A stretch of 64,000 nt of DNA from Pseudogymnoascus destructans. Lineage: Eukaryota; Ascomycota; Leotiomycetes; Thelebolales; Thelebolaceae. The stretch spans positions 186,001-250,000 of the forward strand of contig NW_020167545.1 in the NCBI RefSeq assembly GCF_001641265.1, written 5' to 3'. Shown in pieces: positions 20,532 through 30,289 of the stretch. Each line of letters starts with the position of its first letter. Position 1 is the stretch's first letter. Position numbers and translations under genes: made by a program. Under the pieces are notes generated by a model. It did not search any database, was not told the origin of the DNA, and saw nothing but the letters and a program-made list of their open reading frames with translations.

Positions 20532-21142
20532 TGTGGTGAAATTGAGCAAGACAGAGGGGAGTGATTTGAACGGCGAGGAGAGAGATGGGATTTGAGGAGA
20601 GAGGAGACGCAATGAGAACAATAAGAGGAGGTCCCAGCCTTACTTATAGAGACCTAATGATGCTAATGGTCTACGTAACCCTTCCAGGGAGATGTGAATC
20701 CATATAATTAAAACATAAAATCAATAGAACTACTATCACTATCGTATGCAGTGATGCCAAAGCAGACAACAGACAACAGGCAACAAGGCTGAACATCGGA
20801 GAGTCTTTCTTGATTAGCTGGCTGTGGGTAGCTGCATATACTGGTGTTACCCAAAAGCCCGATGATGGACCGCCGTGCACAGCCAGCTAGGAACAGATTT
20901 CTCTGTCCTTCCACCAACACTCATGAGTCTAAGTCGGGTTGAGTTAGCTAACTCATGAGTCTGAGTCGGGCCTCTAACTCATGAGTCGGCTTGAGTTGCT
21001 CACCCTGGTTATATTGGAGCGTTCAGTGATGCAGCAACCTCAAAATTAGGTGGCAACAGCAAGTTGTGCGTGCGACAGCAAGATGTGCAACACATAAAAC
21101 GAAGAAAAAGACGCCTTATATAGCAACTATATAACTATATAA
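20532..21142. other. Transposon-derived junk with a duplicated transposase tail
   Basis: AT-rich sequence at the entry to the transposon nest. At about 20700-20745 a fragment matches 21139-21179; on the minus strand both encode the acidic tail ending SSSIDFMF of a pogo-type transposase. At 20926-20993 the palindrome ACTCATGAGT recurs three times within direct repeats containing GAGTC(T)..AGTCGGG. The left 100 nt should be the old promoter of the AAA ATPase. Confidence 0.6.
20926..20993. repeat. Three direct repeats with palindromic core ACTCATGAGT
   Basis: ACTCATGAGTC occurs three times, each followed by a variant of (TGAG)TCGGG or TCGGCTTGAG. The core is a perfect 10-bp palindrome, which could be a binding site or a scar of nested insertions. 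Confidence 0.7.
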
Positions 21143-23217
21143 TTAAAACATAAAATCAATAGAACTACTATCACTATCGCTACTGCCACTATCGCTACTA
21201 CTATCACTTTGATCCTTACTATACCGTAAATTTTGATTTCAACCCTTCCTTCTTCCGCTCTGTGTAATGGTGGGTGCACCAGATGTGAGAATCTAGCCAC
21301 CCAGGGGAAGGGATGGTTTTACTAAGACAACACACTGTCTTAGGAAACAGAGCCAAAGGGTTGTAGCTTAGACTATTCCACAACGCAGCAATCAAGTATA
21401 TGATGTCGTGGAGCGGTTTAGACAAGTTGTAACAAATGTTGAGTCTGAGAACTCAGGGATAAGTCAGAGGTTAGCACCTCACTGACTTTTCAGAAACAAG
21501 GAATAACAAGATCAATGCTTGGAAGCTTGGAAAAGACATAGAAGTATGTGATAATCGATTTAATGTATTGTCTGCTTGCCCTTTCTTAAGGAAAGGGCAA
21601 TACCCGTTCCGCTCTCCGTGCATCAATGCCAGCATGGAGCTGCAGCTTATACTCAAGGTTAACCATGCGCTTTCTCTCTCTTCTCTCTCTTGCTTCTTCT
21701 CTCTCTTGCTCCTTTACTATCTTCGTATGAATCTTCTTCCGTGCTTGTTCAACTGTAACAGCTCCACCCTTTTGAATAGATTTTCTGCTTCTAACTTTCC
21801 GTTGTCTTTGCTCAGACATAATAGTAGTAATTTGCATAAGCTCTGAGGTAACCAAAGTACTTTCTGTTAACTGTACTTGAATCTCTGTATAAGAAGATGT
21901 CCACTTTTGCCGTGATGGTGAACTAAGAATCTCTTCAAATCTTTGACTCCAATTTGAAAGATCTTGACTTGCTTGGATTGCTTGCCTTGGTGTTTCTAAA
22001 AGTGCTGGTTTTGCGTATATTTCCACTTTCTTTTCTATCTTCTCGTAGTTTGGTGGCCAAATACCAGAGTCTCTAAACGCTTTCATACAGTTTCCCTTTG
22101 TAAACGTTTGTGTTCGGATTGTAGGTAAGTCTCGGAAGAATGAAATAACATTATAGTCAACATCAAAATTCTGAATTGCTTGTTGAATAGCACGGCGGTG
22201 CCAATGGTTATACAGTGCAAATACTGTAACATCAAGAGGTTGTAGTATATGTGTAAGGTGAGAAGGAAATACATGTAAATGTATATTGTTTTGATGTGCA
22301 AGTATTATAAATTCTGGAACTTCATGAGAAATGTGAGAGTCCATTATAAGCAACTTCGTCTTTGTAGAGGGTGCAGAATGTTGAATAAAATGCTGTAGAT
22401 ATTCCATTGCGAGCTCAGAGTTTGTATATCCTGAATCTGATACTGCAACTCTCTCATCACCATGTAGATTATCATGGTACCAACTTTCCATATGAAGCTT
22501 TTCTTGAATTATTAGGAACGGTGGAAGTACAATGCCAGCAGCTGAAATTGTCTCTATTATTGTGAGACTTTGACAATTCTCTGGAGCTTGTATATAAAGC
22601 TATACAAATTAGAATAATATAATGTAAGATGGGTACATATAACGTACCTCCTTTACTGCTGTTGGCACTAACACATGTTCACCGGTGCTCATTCCCACTC
22701 AGAACCCAACTTCATCAAAGTTGTAGATGTTAGCTGCAGTAACATCTAATTGATTACACACATCTTTGAATCCATGAAACCATTCTTTGATAGCTGATAC
22801 ATCATGAGAAGCAACACGTGCTGCTTCAATTGGCTGGGTTTTAATGGTGTGGAAAGTCTCATGTTGAGTCTTAATCCAAGTCTGGAACCACCGTTGAGAC
22901 GGTGGTGGATGCGTCGGGATTTCAGCTGCTAGTAGTTGGCAGATAGCATTAAACACCATTGGCTTCGTTGCACCGTACCCATTTTCATATGACCGTTGAA
23001 TGTATCTTTGTATAGCTATAACTTGTATATCTGAAAGTATTCTGTTCTTACCTCCGTGAGGCTTTGGTGGTTGGCGTTGCGCCATGCGTTGCATACGGAG
23101 TGTGGTTGGGAGTACATGGTAGATTCTAGCTGCTGCGGCGATAGTCTCCATTGGGTTCTGATTTAGGAAATCAATTGCTTTTTGAATAGCTTCATTTCTA
23201 GCTATATCAATTGACAT
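21143..23217 (-). pseudogene. Transposase A, pogo/Fot1-type DDE (Tc1/mariner superfamily), inactivated
   Basis: Reads from ATG 23217 (MSIDIARNEAIQKAIDFLNQ, helix-turn-helix DNA-binding start) through the first catalytic Asp in IYNFDEVGF. An in-frame TGA at 22699-22701 directly follows. A 48-nt intron fits at 22600-22647 (GTACGT...TATAG) and restores frame to the CTTTATATACAAG segment. Then come the second Asp in LLIMDSHISHE and the third in ILQPLDVTVFALYNHW, followed by a long basic C-terminus. The end is cut by a fragment of a chromovirus LTR (21263-21601), beyond which the Ser/Asp-rich tail continues to a stop at 21143. A premature stop plus an insertion make it inactive. Terminal inverted repeats could not be assigned. 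Confidence 0.85.
21263..21601 (-). repeat. Truncated chromovirus LTR inside transposase A
   Basis: Matches the outer (right-hand in element orientation) part of the 936-bp LTR, from TGTAATGGTGGG to the palindrome TTGCCCTTTC/GAAAGGGCAA, and stops there. TTCCGCTCT is found on both sides of the fragment, suggestive of a duplication or repair scar. Confidence 0.8.
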
Positions 23218-23629
23218 GATTGTAACTTTACGTGTCAATTGTTGTCCAGATAGTCGCGTTGTCCTGATGTCGCATTGGACGTGCTCGCGTTTGCCGAGAG
23301 AGCAAGGATCGCTTTCGCAGCAAGGATCGCTTTCGCCAACCGCCTCCAGGCGGTGGTTTGGAAACAAACGATTACACTAGAGACAACTCTTGAGAGAGAG
23401 TTGTGCTTTGTGTTCTAGAGAGAATCAAACTCACAAGTTATGACATGGCTATATAGCTAACTACTTATGGATAGTAACCCTACCTGCTACAGTGTAGCAG
23501 CCGCTATCCTAATTAGGCAATTATGATGCCAAGCCTACTAGGGTTTATGTTTCCTACTATGGCTAGAAATGGAGCAGCGTTACAGCAAATCTAAATTGCT
23601 CTGGTTATGAGCCCGGGATGTACAGAGCA
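23218..23629. other. Repeat-derived spacer with an 18-bp tandem duplication
   Basis: 5' flank of transposase A. AGCAAGGATCGCTTTCGC is present twice in tandem at about 23297-23332. The remainder (23400-23620) is AT-rich, of probable retroelement origin, with no recognisable gene. Confidence 0.5.
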
Positions 23630-23631
23630 TA

Positions 23632-23722
23632 ATCGTCGTGACCAAACTTTTCGCTTCACTCAAGGTTGGAGTAAGCAACATGCGCCACTTCACGCGAGAA
23701 GGAAGCAAGTTGCGCCAACTCA
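23632..23722 (+). repeat. Left terminal inverted repeat of element B
   Basis: Inverted match to 33646-33717, preceded by TA at 23630-23631. Confidence 0.65.
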
Positions 23723-23780
23723 TGATTTTGAGAGTAAGTACTAGCCCATAGTAATTTGTATGTAAAGGTACATAATCTGC

Positions 23781-25826
23781 CTACTCTATTGAATTATCAC
23801 TTTGACTCCCACGCTCGCTCCCATCCTCACTCCCACGTTCGCTCCCACACTTGCCCGCAATCTCATACTCCTCCTCGCCCTCACTTTCAGAGGCTTCCGG
23901 GTCAGGTATTGGGTCCTCCCACTCTAGAGGAATTGGGAGGCTGGCATTAGTGTAGAATGCCACCCTCTTTTTCCGGAGGCGTTCCTGCTTCCGGGCCTCA
24001 ATTCCAGCTCTACGGAGCTGTTTGCGGGCCCAGTTGATAGCCTGGCGGGCCATCCGGGCTTCTTTGGCCTGGAGCTTCTGGGCTAAACAATCAGCTTTTT
24101 CAGCCTGAAGCTCGTGGGCTCGGTCAGCAGAGAGCTCGCCTCCAAATTGAAGGCGGGCCCTACTTCGGCTTGCCCGCTTTTTGGACTCCTCGACCTGCCG
24201 CCGTACAGTACGCAGGTCAAGCTCCTGGGGTTGGCCGGCTACTACTACCTTTTCAGTGCCGGTAAGTGTCATACTGACATTCGTTGCACTCAGTTTGCTA
24301 TCAAACTCAAGAGCAAACTTAGAAATCTCCTCCTCAAACCTACAAGTCACCATACATATCTTGGCTTATCACACCAACAACAGAAGCAATACTACTCAAC
24401 GATTGCTGCAAACTCTTCTACTACATCTGTTTATGCTACATACATCACGGCATATCATTTGGACACTCATTGAACAAGTTATTAAGAAAATCTCCTCCTT
24501 AAGGGGGTGGGCCAATACTACCACATGGCATATCTCTACCAACTAGAGGCTAGGAACATGAACGATAGCTCTAGAAGCTTTTACAACCCTCTATGATTCA
24601 TTACACGTCATCGCTCCTTAGTTACCCACAAGATTGGTTAAGTTATGACATAATTTATCTAGAGGTACTCTGACCTTGGACCTCCTTTTCACTTCCTATA
24701 GGCTAGGAACCCAAGAGATGGTTCTATGGGATTCTCTTACGTTCACTACATGATTAGCAAGCTAGTTGTGGGTCGCACTTGATTTCTAATACATTTACCA
24801 AGCCTGGTTAGTCATGGAAAGTCATGGAAAATGAGAGAACTACACTCCTTTGTCATAAATAGGATTGCCCTTTCCTTAAGAAAGGGCAAGCAGGCAATAC
24901 AGTAAATCGACTATCACATACTTCCACGTCTTTTCCACGCTTCCAAGCATTCATCTTGTTACTCCTTGATTTTCTGAAAAGTCAGTGAGGTGTTAACCTC
25001 TGACTTACCCCTGAGTTCCCAGACTCAACATTTGTTGCAACTTGTCTGAACCACTTCACTACATCACACACCTGATTGCTGCGTTGTGGAATAGTCTAAG
25101 CTACAACCCTTTGGCTCTGTTTTCTAAGACAGTGTGTTGTCTTAGTAAAATCGTCCCTTCCTTGGGTGGCTAGATTCTCACATCTGGTGCACCCACCATT
25201 ACAGTAAGCCAATTCCTGTAGCTCTGCTTCGAGGGGCTACTAAAGCCTTCTGGAACCCGCTGTTTCCAGTGCTATAGCCCCTCTTCTACCCCCCTAAAAG
25301 TCGTGGGTTTAGGTGTAGAAACTCGGATTGGTAGAGTAGGTATAGGCATAGGTGTAGGCTCTATAGTAGGCTGTGAGTACATACGTAGTTTTGCAAGAGC
25401 TACAGCACAGCTAACCGGCCAAATACCAGCTTTCTGAAAAGCGGATATTATAGTAGACTCCTTAAAGGTCTGCTCCCGCATGCGAGTGAGATCCCGCATA
25501 AAGGACTGGAGGTCATAGGTAATATCCATATGCCTTATAGCTGCAAGCACAGCTTCTCGGTGCCAGTGCTTATAAGGCTGGAATATCCCAACGTCTAATG
25601 GCTGTAAAATGTGTGTAAGATGTGATGGGAAGGTATATATGATAATGTTGTGTTCTTCAGCTGCAATGATAAAATCATCGCTTGTATGGCTAATGTGAGA
25701 GTCAAGCAGTAGAACCTTCGGCTCTCCATTATCATATTGAGCTGTATGCTGCGCAAAGTGCTGTAGATACCGGAGAGCAAGCTGGCTATTAGTAAATCCA
25801 GAGTCGGAGAGCAAGAAGAGCTCTGT
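23781..25826 (-). pseudogene. Transposase B C-terminal half, split by a solo LTR
   Basis: Pogo/Fot1-type DDE transposase missing its N-terminal half. The coding begins abruptly at an LTR end (25826) with LSDSGFTNSQLALRYLQHFA, then the second catalytic Asp in LLLDSHISHTSDDF and the third in ILQPLDVGIFQPYKHWHRE, and reaches a stop at 25272. The basic C-terminal region (AGQPQELDLRTVRRQVEES, RAHELQAEKADCLAQKLQ, WARKQLRRAGIEARKQERLR) resumes left of the solo LTR and ends with a Ser/Glu/Gly-rich tail and a stop at 23781. The first catalytic Asp is absent. Truncation, premature stop and LTR insertion make it inactive. Confidence 0.85.
24267..25203 (+). mobile_element. Solo LTR of the Ty3 chromovirus family with exact target duplication
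   Basis: Starts TGTCATACTGACATTCG and ends CCACCATTACA, matching (in opposite orientation) the 936-bp LTRs at 26748-27683 and 32537-33472, with scattered substitutions. It is flanked by the perfect 5-bp duplication GTAAG (24262-24266 and 25204-25208). It interrupts the transposase B remnant and is probably left by LTR-LTR recombination of a complete element. Confidence 0.93.
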
Positions 25827-26300
25827 TGTAATGGTGGGTGCACCAGATGTGAGAATCTAGCCACCCAAGGAAGGGATGAATTTACTAAGACAACACACTG
25901 TCTTAGAAAACAGAGCCAAAGGGTCGTAGCTTAGACTATTCCACAACGCAGCAATCAGGTGTGTGATGTAGTGAAGTGGTTCAGACAAGTTGCAACAAAT
26001 GTTGAGTCTGGGAACTCAGGGGTAAGTCAGAGGTTAACACCTCACTGACTTTTCAGAAACAAGGAGTAACAAGATGAATGCTTGGAAGCGTGGAAAAGAC
26101 GTGGAAGTATGTGATAGTCGATTTACTGTATTGTCTGCTTGCCCTTTCTTAAGGAAAGGGCAATCCTATTTATGCTAAAGGAGTGTAGTTCTCTCATTTT
26201 CCAAGACTTTCCATGATTACCAGGCTTGGTAACTGTAGTCGACATAAGAGAATCCCATAGAACCATCTCTTAGGTTCGTAGCCTATAGGAAGTAAAAGGA
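25827..26300 (-). repeat. Partial chromovirus LTR (internally deleted, right end lost)
   Basis: Begins with the true LTR end TGTAATGGTGGG directly against the transposase B coding sequence, and follows the LTR with a deletion of roughly 50 bp near 26230. Similarity fades at about 26300. Confidence 0.85.
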
Positions 26301-26357
26301 GACCTTTACCATAGCCACACGTAGTATTTTATATAGTAATTTAATCCAATTTATTTA

Positions 26358-26536
26358 ATGGAAGAGACTCCACTATCAAATGCCTGTAAATGGCTAGCAG
26401 AGAACCCCTCAGAATCTGCGACTACTGCCAGTCGACTTTTCAAGGTCGCGCGATCGTCAATACGGTCGAGTATTGCCCGAGCAGCTCGACGGCAGCAGCA
26501 AGCTCAGCAACAGCAGCTACCCCAACACGGGGGTAA
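26358..26536 (+). pseudogene. N-terminal fragment of a pogo/Fot1-type transposase
   Basis: ATG 26358 opens MEETPLSNACKWLAENPSES and a helix-turn-helix-like FKVARSSIRSSIARAARR, the usual start of Fot1/pogo transposases. Coding ends at 26536, where an LTR begins. It may be the missing N-terminus of transposase B, carried to the opposite strand by an inversion between LTRs. Confidence 0.7.
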
Positions 26537-26747
26537 TGTCATACTGACATTCGTTGCACTCAGTTTGCTATCAAACTCAAGAGCAAACTTGGAAATCTCC
26601 TCCTCAAACCTACAAGTCACTATACATATTTTGGCTTATCACACCAACAACAAGAGCAATACTACTCAACGATTGCTACAACCATCTATGATTCATTACA
26701 CGTCATCGCTCCTTAGTTACTGGGCCAATATTACCACATAGCATATC
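26537..26747 (+). repeat. LTR fragment left of the full-length Ty3 element
   Basis: Begins TGTCATACTGACATTCG and follows the LTR in plus orientation with an internal gap near 26680. It is interrupted at 26748 by the full-length element and appears to continue at 33473-33612. Confidence 0.82.
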
Positions 26748-27683
26748 TGTAATGGTGGGTGCACCAGATATGAGAATCTAGCCACCCAAGGAAGGGATGA
26801 ATTTACTAAGACAACACACTGTCTTAGGAAACAGAGCCAAAGGGTTGTAGCTTAGACTATTCCACAACGCAGCAATCAGGTGTATGATGTGGTGAAGTGG
26901 TTTAGACAAGTTGCAACAAATGTTGAGTCTGAGAACTCAGGGGTAAGTCAGAGGTTAGCACCTCACTGACTTTTCAAAAACAGAGAATAACAAGATCAAT
27001 GCTTGGAAGCTTAGAAAAGACGTAGAAGTATGTGCTAGTCGATTTACTGTATTGCCTGCTTGCCCTTTCTTAAGGAAAGGGCAATCCTATTTATGCCAAA
27101 GGAGTGTAGTTCTCTCATTTTCCATGACTTTCCATGACTAACCAGGCTTGGTAAATGTATTAGAAATCAAGTGCGACCCACAACTAGCTTGCTAATCATG
27201 TAGTGAACGTAAGAGAATCCCATAGAACCATCTCTTGGGTTCCTAGCCTATAGGAAGTGAAAAGGAGGTCCAAGGTCAGAGTACCTATAGACAAATTATG
27301 TCATAACTTAACCAATCTTGTGGGTAACTAAGGAGCGATGACGTGTAATGAATCATAGAGGGTTGTAGAAGCTTCTAGAGCTATCGTTCATGTTCCTAGG
27401 CCTCTAGTTGGTAGAGATATGCCATGTGGTAGTATTGACCCACCCCCTTAAGGAGGAGATTTTCTTAATAACTTGTTCAATGAGTGTCCAAATGATATGC
27501 CGTGATGTATGTAGCATAAACAGATGTAGTAGAAGAGTTTGCAGCAATCGTTGAGTAGTATTGCTTCTGTTGTTGGTGTGATAAGCCAAGATATGTATGG
27601 TGACTTGTAGGTTTGAGGAGGAGATTTCTAAGTTTGCTCTTGAGTTTGATAGCAAACTGAGTGCAACGAATGTCAGTATGACC
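26748..27683 (-). repeat. 3' LTR of the full-length chromovirus
   Basis: Matches the 5' LTR along its whole length by eye. The inner end reads GGTCATAC where the other LTR copies read TGTCATAC. It contains the 25-bp palindrome TTGCCCTTTC-TTAAG-GAAAGGGCAA near 27060-27085. Confidence 0.93.
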
Positions 27684-27694
27684 TGATCCCCCTT

Positions 27695-30289
27695 TTAAGG
27701 ACGTTTGTGGGCTGTCTGCTTGCCCTTTAGCCAGGTGGCTTTCTTAGAAAGAAATTCTAGAATGAGCTTAGATGCATTTTTTAGATTTCTCTTAGGCTCC
27801 CAAGTGTTGTCACTTGTAGGATAGCCTTTCCACTTAACGAGGAAGTAGTCCTGACCTCTAAGTGTCTTTTTGTCAAGGATAGACTCTACTTCATATTCTG
27901 GTTGATCCAAGATCAGAACAGGAGGTGGAGGAGACTGAAGTGGTCTTAAGGAACTTTCTTGTGCCTTAGACAAGAGAGATGCATGGAAGACATTATGGAT
28001 AGTCCAAGTAGGTGGTAATGCAAGCTCGAAAGCATTCTTGCCAATAGTCCTTGTGATCTTAAAAGGTCCAAGTCTTTTAGTATCAAGTTTGTCTGAAGGT
28101 CTAGTAGTTGTGATATGTCTTCTAGACAAAAAGACTTGATCACCAACTTTGAATTGTGGTGCAACCACCCCCCTGTTAAAGGCCTGAGCCTGCTCGTCTT
28201 GTGCACGCTGTATTTGAACCTTGAGATAGTCCTGGAGGCCCTTAAGGTAGATGATTCTTTCAGTAGCAGAAGGGTTTTTGAAATTTTCAGGACAATTCAG
28301 TTCTGCCACTTCAAACCTAGGGTGATAACCATAGTTTGCATAGAAAGGTGTCTCTTTTGTGGTGTTAGAGACTGTGTTGTTGTAAGCAAATTCTGCAAGA
28401 TGGAGAAGATCTGCCCAGTTGTCTTGAGCATAGTTTGTATAAATTCTTAGATATTGTTCAAGTACAGAGTTGACTCTCTCTGTCTGGCCATCTGTTTGAG
28501 GGTGATAAGCTGTAGAGAAGCGTTGTTCCATGTTTAAGAGTTTAGAGAACTCCTTAAAAAAGTTTGAAGTGAAAACTGCTCCCCTATCTGAGATCCAGTG
28601 TCCAGGAATTCCATGATATTTAAAGACCACCTTGAGGAATAGCCACGCAAGTTCAGAAGCTGTGATAGTCTCATTGCAAGGCTCAAAGTGTGCCATTTTT
28701 GTGAGCCTTTCTACCACCACAAGGATAGAGTCATAAGGGGTAGCACCCCCTTTTGGGATAGAAGGAGGCAACTTGACTATAAAGTCAATGGATATGGAGT
28801 CCCATGGGCGTTCTGGTATAGGTAGAGGCTGCAAGAGGCCATAGGGCTTTTGCCGTGTAGGTTTGTTCAAGTTGCAAGTAGTGCAAGAAGATATATAGTC
28901 TTGAAGAGTAGTCCTTAGACTAGGCCAGTAGAACTTTCTTGTTAGAAGTTCATAAGTTTTTGCAAAGCCAAAGTGCCCTGCAGCTGGAGCATCATGGAAC
29001 TGCTGTAGGAGGTGTAGCTGTAATCGTTTATCCCTTGGGACATAGATATAGTTCTTGAATAAGAGAAGTCCATGCTGATTTTTTGAGAAATTCTGTAGTC
29101 CAACTTTCTCAAGAGAGGAACCTTTCTTCTGGAGGTATTCCAAAGTTCTTTTCGCAAAGGGATTATGGTTGTAAGCATCTTTGAATGCTTTAAGAAGTGT
29201 TGCTGAGGGTGTATAGTCTTTAAAGGTCTCTGGTTCCTGAGAAGAGGTAATGGGGGCAACTTGGTCTTGAGGGGATAAGTTTCCCTCTAAGTCCTCTGTA
29301 GTGCGAGGGTTGCTTAAAGATGCTGCTATAAGCTTTGTAGAGTCTAGCAGGGCCTTTGTATTGCTTGTTTTAGCAGAATCTTGGTAGTCATGTCTTCTTG
29401 AGAGGAGATCTGCTCTTTGATTCTTGGCCCCTGAGACATGTTTTATAACAAAGTCAAAACCTCCTAGTTGTTCAGACCACCTTGCTTGTCGTCGATTGAG
29501 CTGTTTAGTGGTTGTAAAGGTCAAGAGATTTGAATGGTCACTGTAAATAGTGATAGGATAGTTTGCCCCTTCAAGGTAGCATCTCCAATGCTTTAGAGAA
29601 CATACTATGGCAAGCAGTTCCTTGTCTGTAATGGGATAGTTTTGTTCGGCTGCTGATAGCTTTCTTGAGTAAAATGCCACAGGCTGTAGCTCTTCTTGTT
29701 TGTCTTTTGGAGCTTGGTATAAGATTCCAGAAATGGCAAAATCTGAGGCATCTGTCTCAAGAGTGGCAGGTTTCAAGGGGTTAAAGTGTAGTAACATTTT
29801 CCCTTCTTTGAATTCTCCTTTAAGAGCATCGAAAGCATCTTGCTGTGTCTTATCCCAGTGATACAAAGTGTCCTTGTGAAGTAATTGAGTAAGGGGTAAA
29901 GCCAAGGATGTATATCTTGGTATAAACCTCCTGTAATAGTTGGCAAACCCAAGGAAAGACTGAACCTCTTTAATGCTGGAAGGAATAGGCCACGTTTGTA
30001 CTGCTTTTGTCTTTTCAGGATCCATCTGAATGCCTTCTGTTGAAATTCTATGTCCCAAGAAATCAACTTGAGACATATGGAAAAGACATTTCTCAAGTTT
30101 GCAAAAGAGTTGTGCTTGAGATAGCTTCTCTAAGACTTGTCTAACATGTAGAACATGCTCTTGAGTGTCTAAAGAGTATATAAGAATGTCGTCTAAGTAG
30201 ACAACAACAAAGATATCCAAGTAAGGTCTTAGAATATCATTCATGAGAGCTTGGAAAGAAGCAGGTGCATTGGCAAGCCCAAAAGGCAT
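27695..30289 (-). CDS. Chromovirus pol, second part: RT, RNase H, integrase, chromodomain
   Basis: 864 codons from MPFGLANAPASFQAL. The RT catalytic motif VVVYLDDILIYS is near residue 30. RNase H follows (ETDASDFAISGILYQ, then YSDHSNLLTF). The integrase has a zinc-binding H-H-C-C domain (HDAPAAGHFGF ... CTTCNLNKP), the D-D-E core (SIDFIVKL; WISDRGAVFTS; DGQTERVNSVLEQYL) and a GPY-like LGPFKITRTIGKNAFEL. A C-terminal chromodomain (EYEVESILDKKTLRG, YFLVKWKGYPTSDNTWEP) marks a chromovirus; it is expected to steer insertion toward modified chromatin. The frame lies -1 to the upstream frame and overlaps it by 49 nt inside a conserved RT motif, where the stretch is one residue short. Confidence 0.93.
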   Translation of the reverse strand: MPFGLANAPASFQALMNDILRPYLDIFVVVYLDDILIYSLDTQEHVLHVRQVLEKLSQAQLFCKLEKCLFHMSQVDFLGHRISTEGIQMDPEKTKAVQTWPIPSSIKEVQSFLGFANYYRRFIPRYTSLALPLTQLLHKDTLYHWDKTQQDAFDALKGEFKEGKMLLHFNPLKPATLETDASDFAISGILYQAPKDKQEELQPVAFYSRKLSAAEQNYPITDKELLAIVCSLKHWRCYLEGANYPITIYSDHSNLLTFTTTKQLNRRQARWSEQLGGFDFVIKHVSGAKNQRADLLSRRHDYQDSAKTSNTKALLDSTKLIAASLSNPRTTEDLEGNLSPQDQVAPITSSQEPETFKDYTPSATLLKAFKDAYNHNPFAKRTLEYLQKKGSSLEKVGLQNFSKNQHGLLLFKNYIYVPRDKRLQLHLLQQFHDAPAAGHFGFAKTYELLTRKFYWPSLRTTLQDYISSCTTCNLNKPTRQKPYGLLQPLPIPERPWDSISIDFIVKLPPSIPKGGATPYDSILVVVERLTKMAHFEPCNETITASELAWLFLKVVFKYHGIPGHWISDRGAVFTSNFFKEFSKLLNMEQRFSTAYHPQTDGQTERVNSVLEQYLRIYTNYAQDNWADLLHLAEFAYNNTVSNTTKETPFYANYGYHPRFEVAELNCPENFKNPSATERIIYLKGLQDYLKVQIQRAQDEQAQAFNRGVVAPQFKVGDQVFLSRRHITTTRPSDKLDTKRLGPFKITRTIGKNAFELALPPTWTIHNVFHASLLSKAQESSLRPLQSPPPPVLILDQPEYEVESILDKKTLRGQDYFLVKWKGYPTSDNTWEPKRNLKNASKLILEFLSKKATWLKGKQTAHKRP

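Noticed and set aside
27404..27655. An 83-codon frame repeated at 33193-33444 and elsewhere
   Set aside because: It recurs because it lies inside the LTR; it is not a gene.
28115..28450. Plus-strand frame repeated at 59809-60144
   Set aside because: Antisense shadow of the chromovirus integrase; repetition reflects the two element copies.
30241..30289. Programmed -1 frameshift in the chromovirus
   Set aside because: No canonical slippery heptamer in the overlap, and one conserved RT residue is missing, so a small deletion is simpler. I kept it only as an alternative in the findings.
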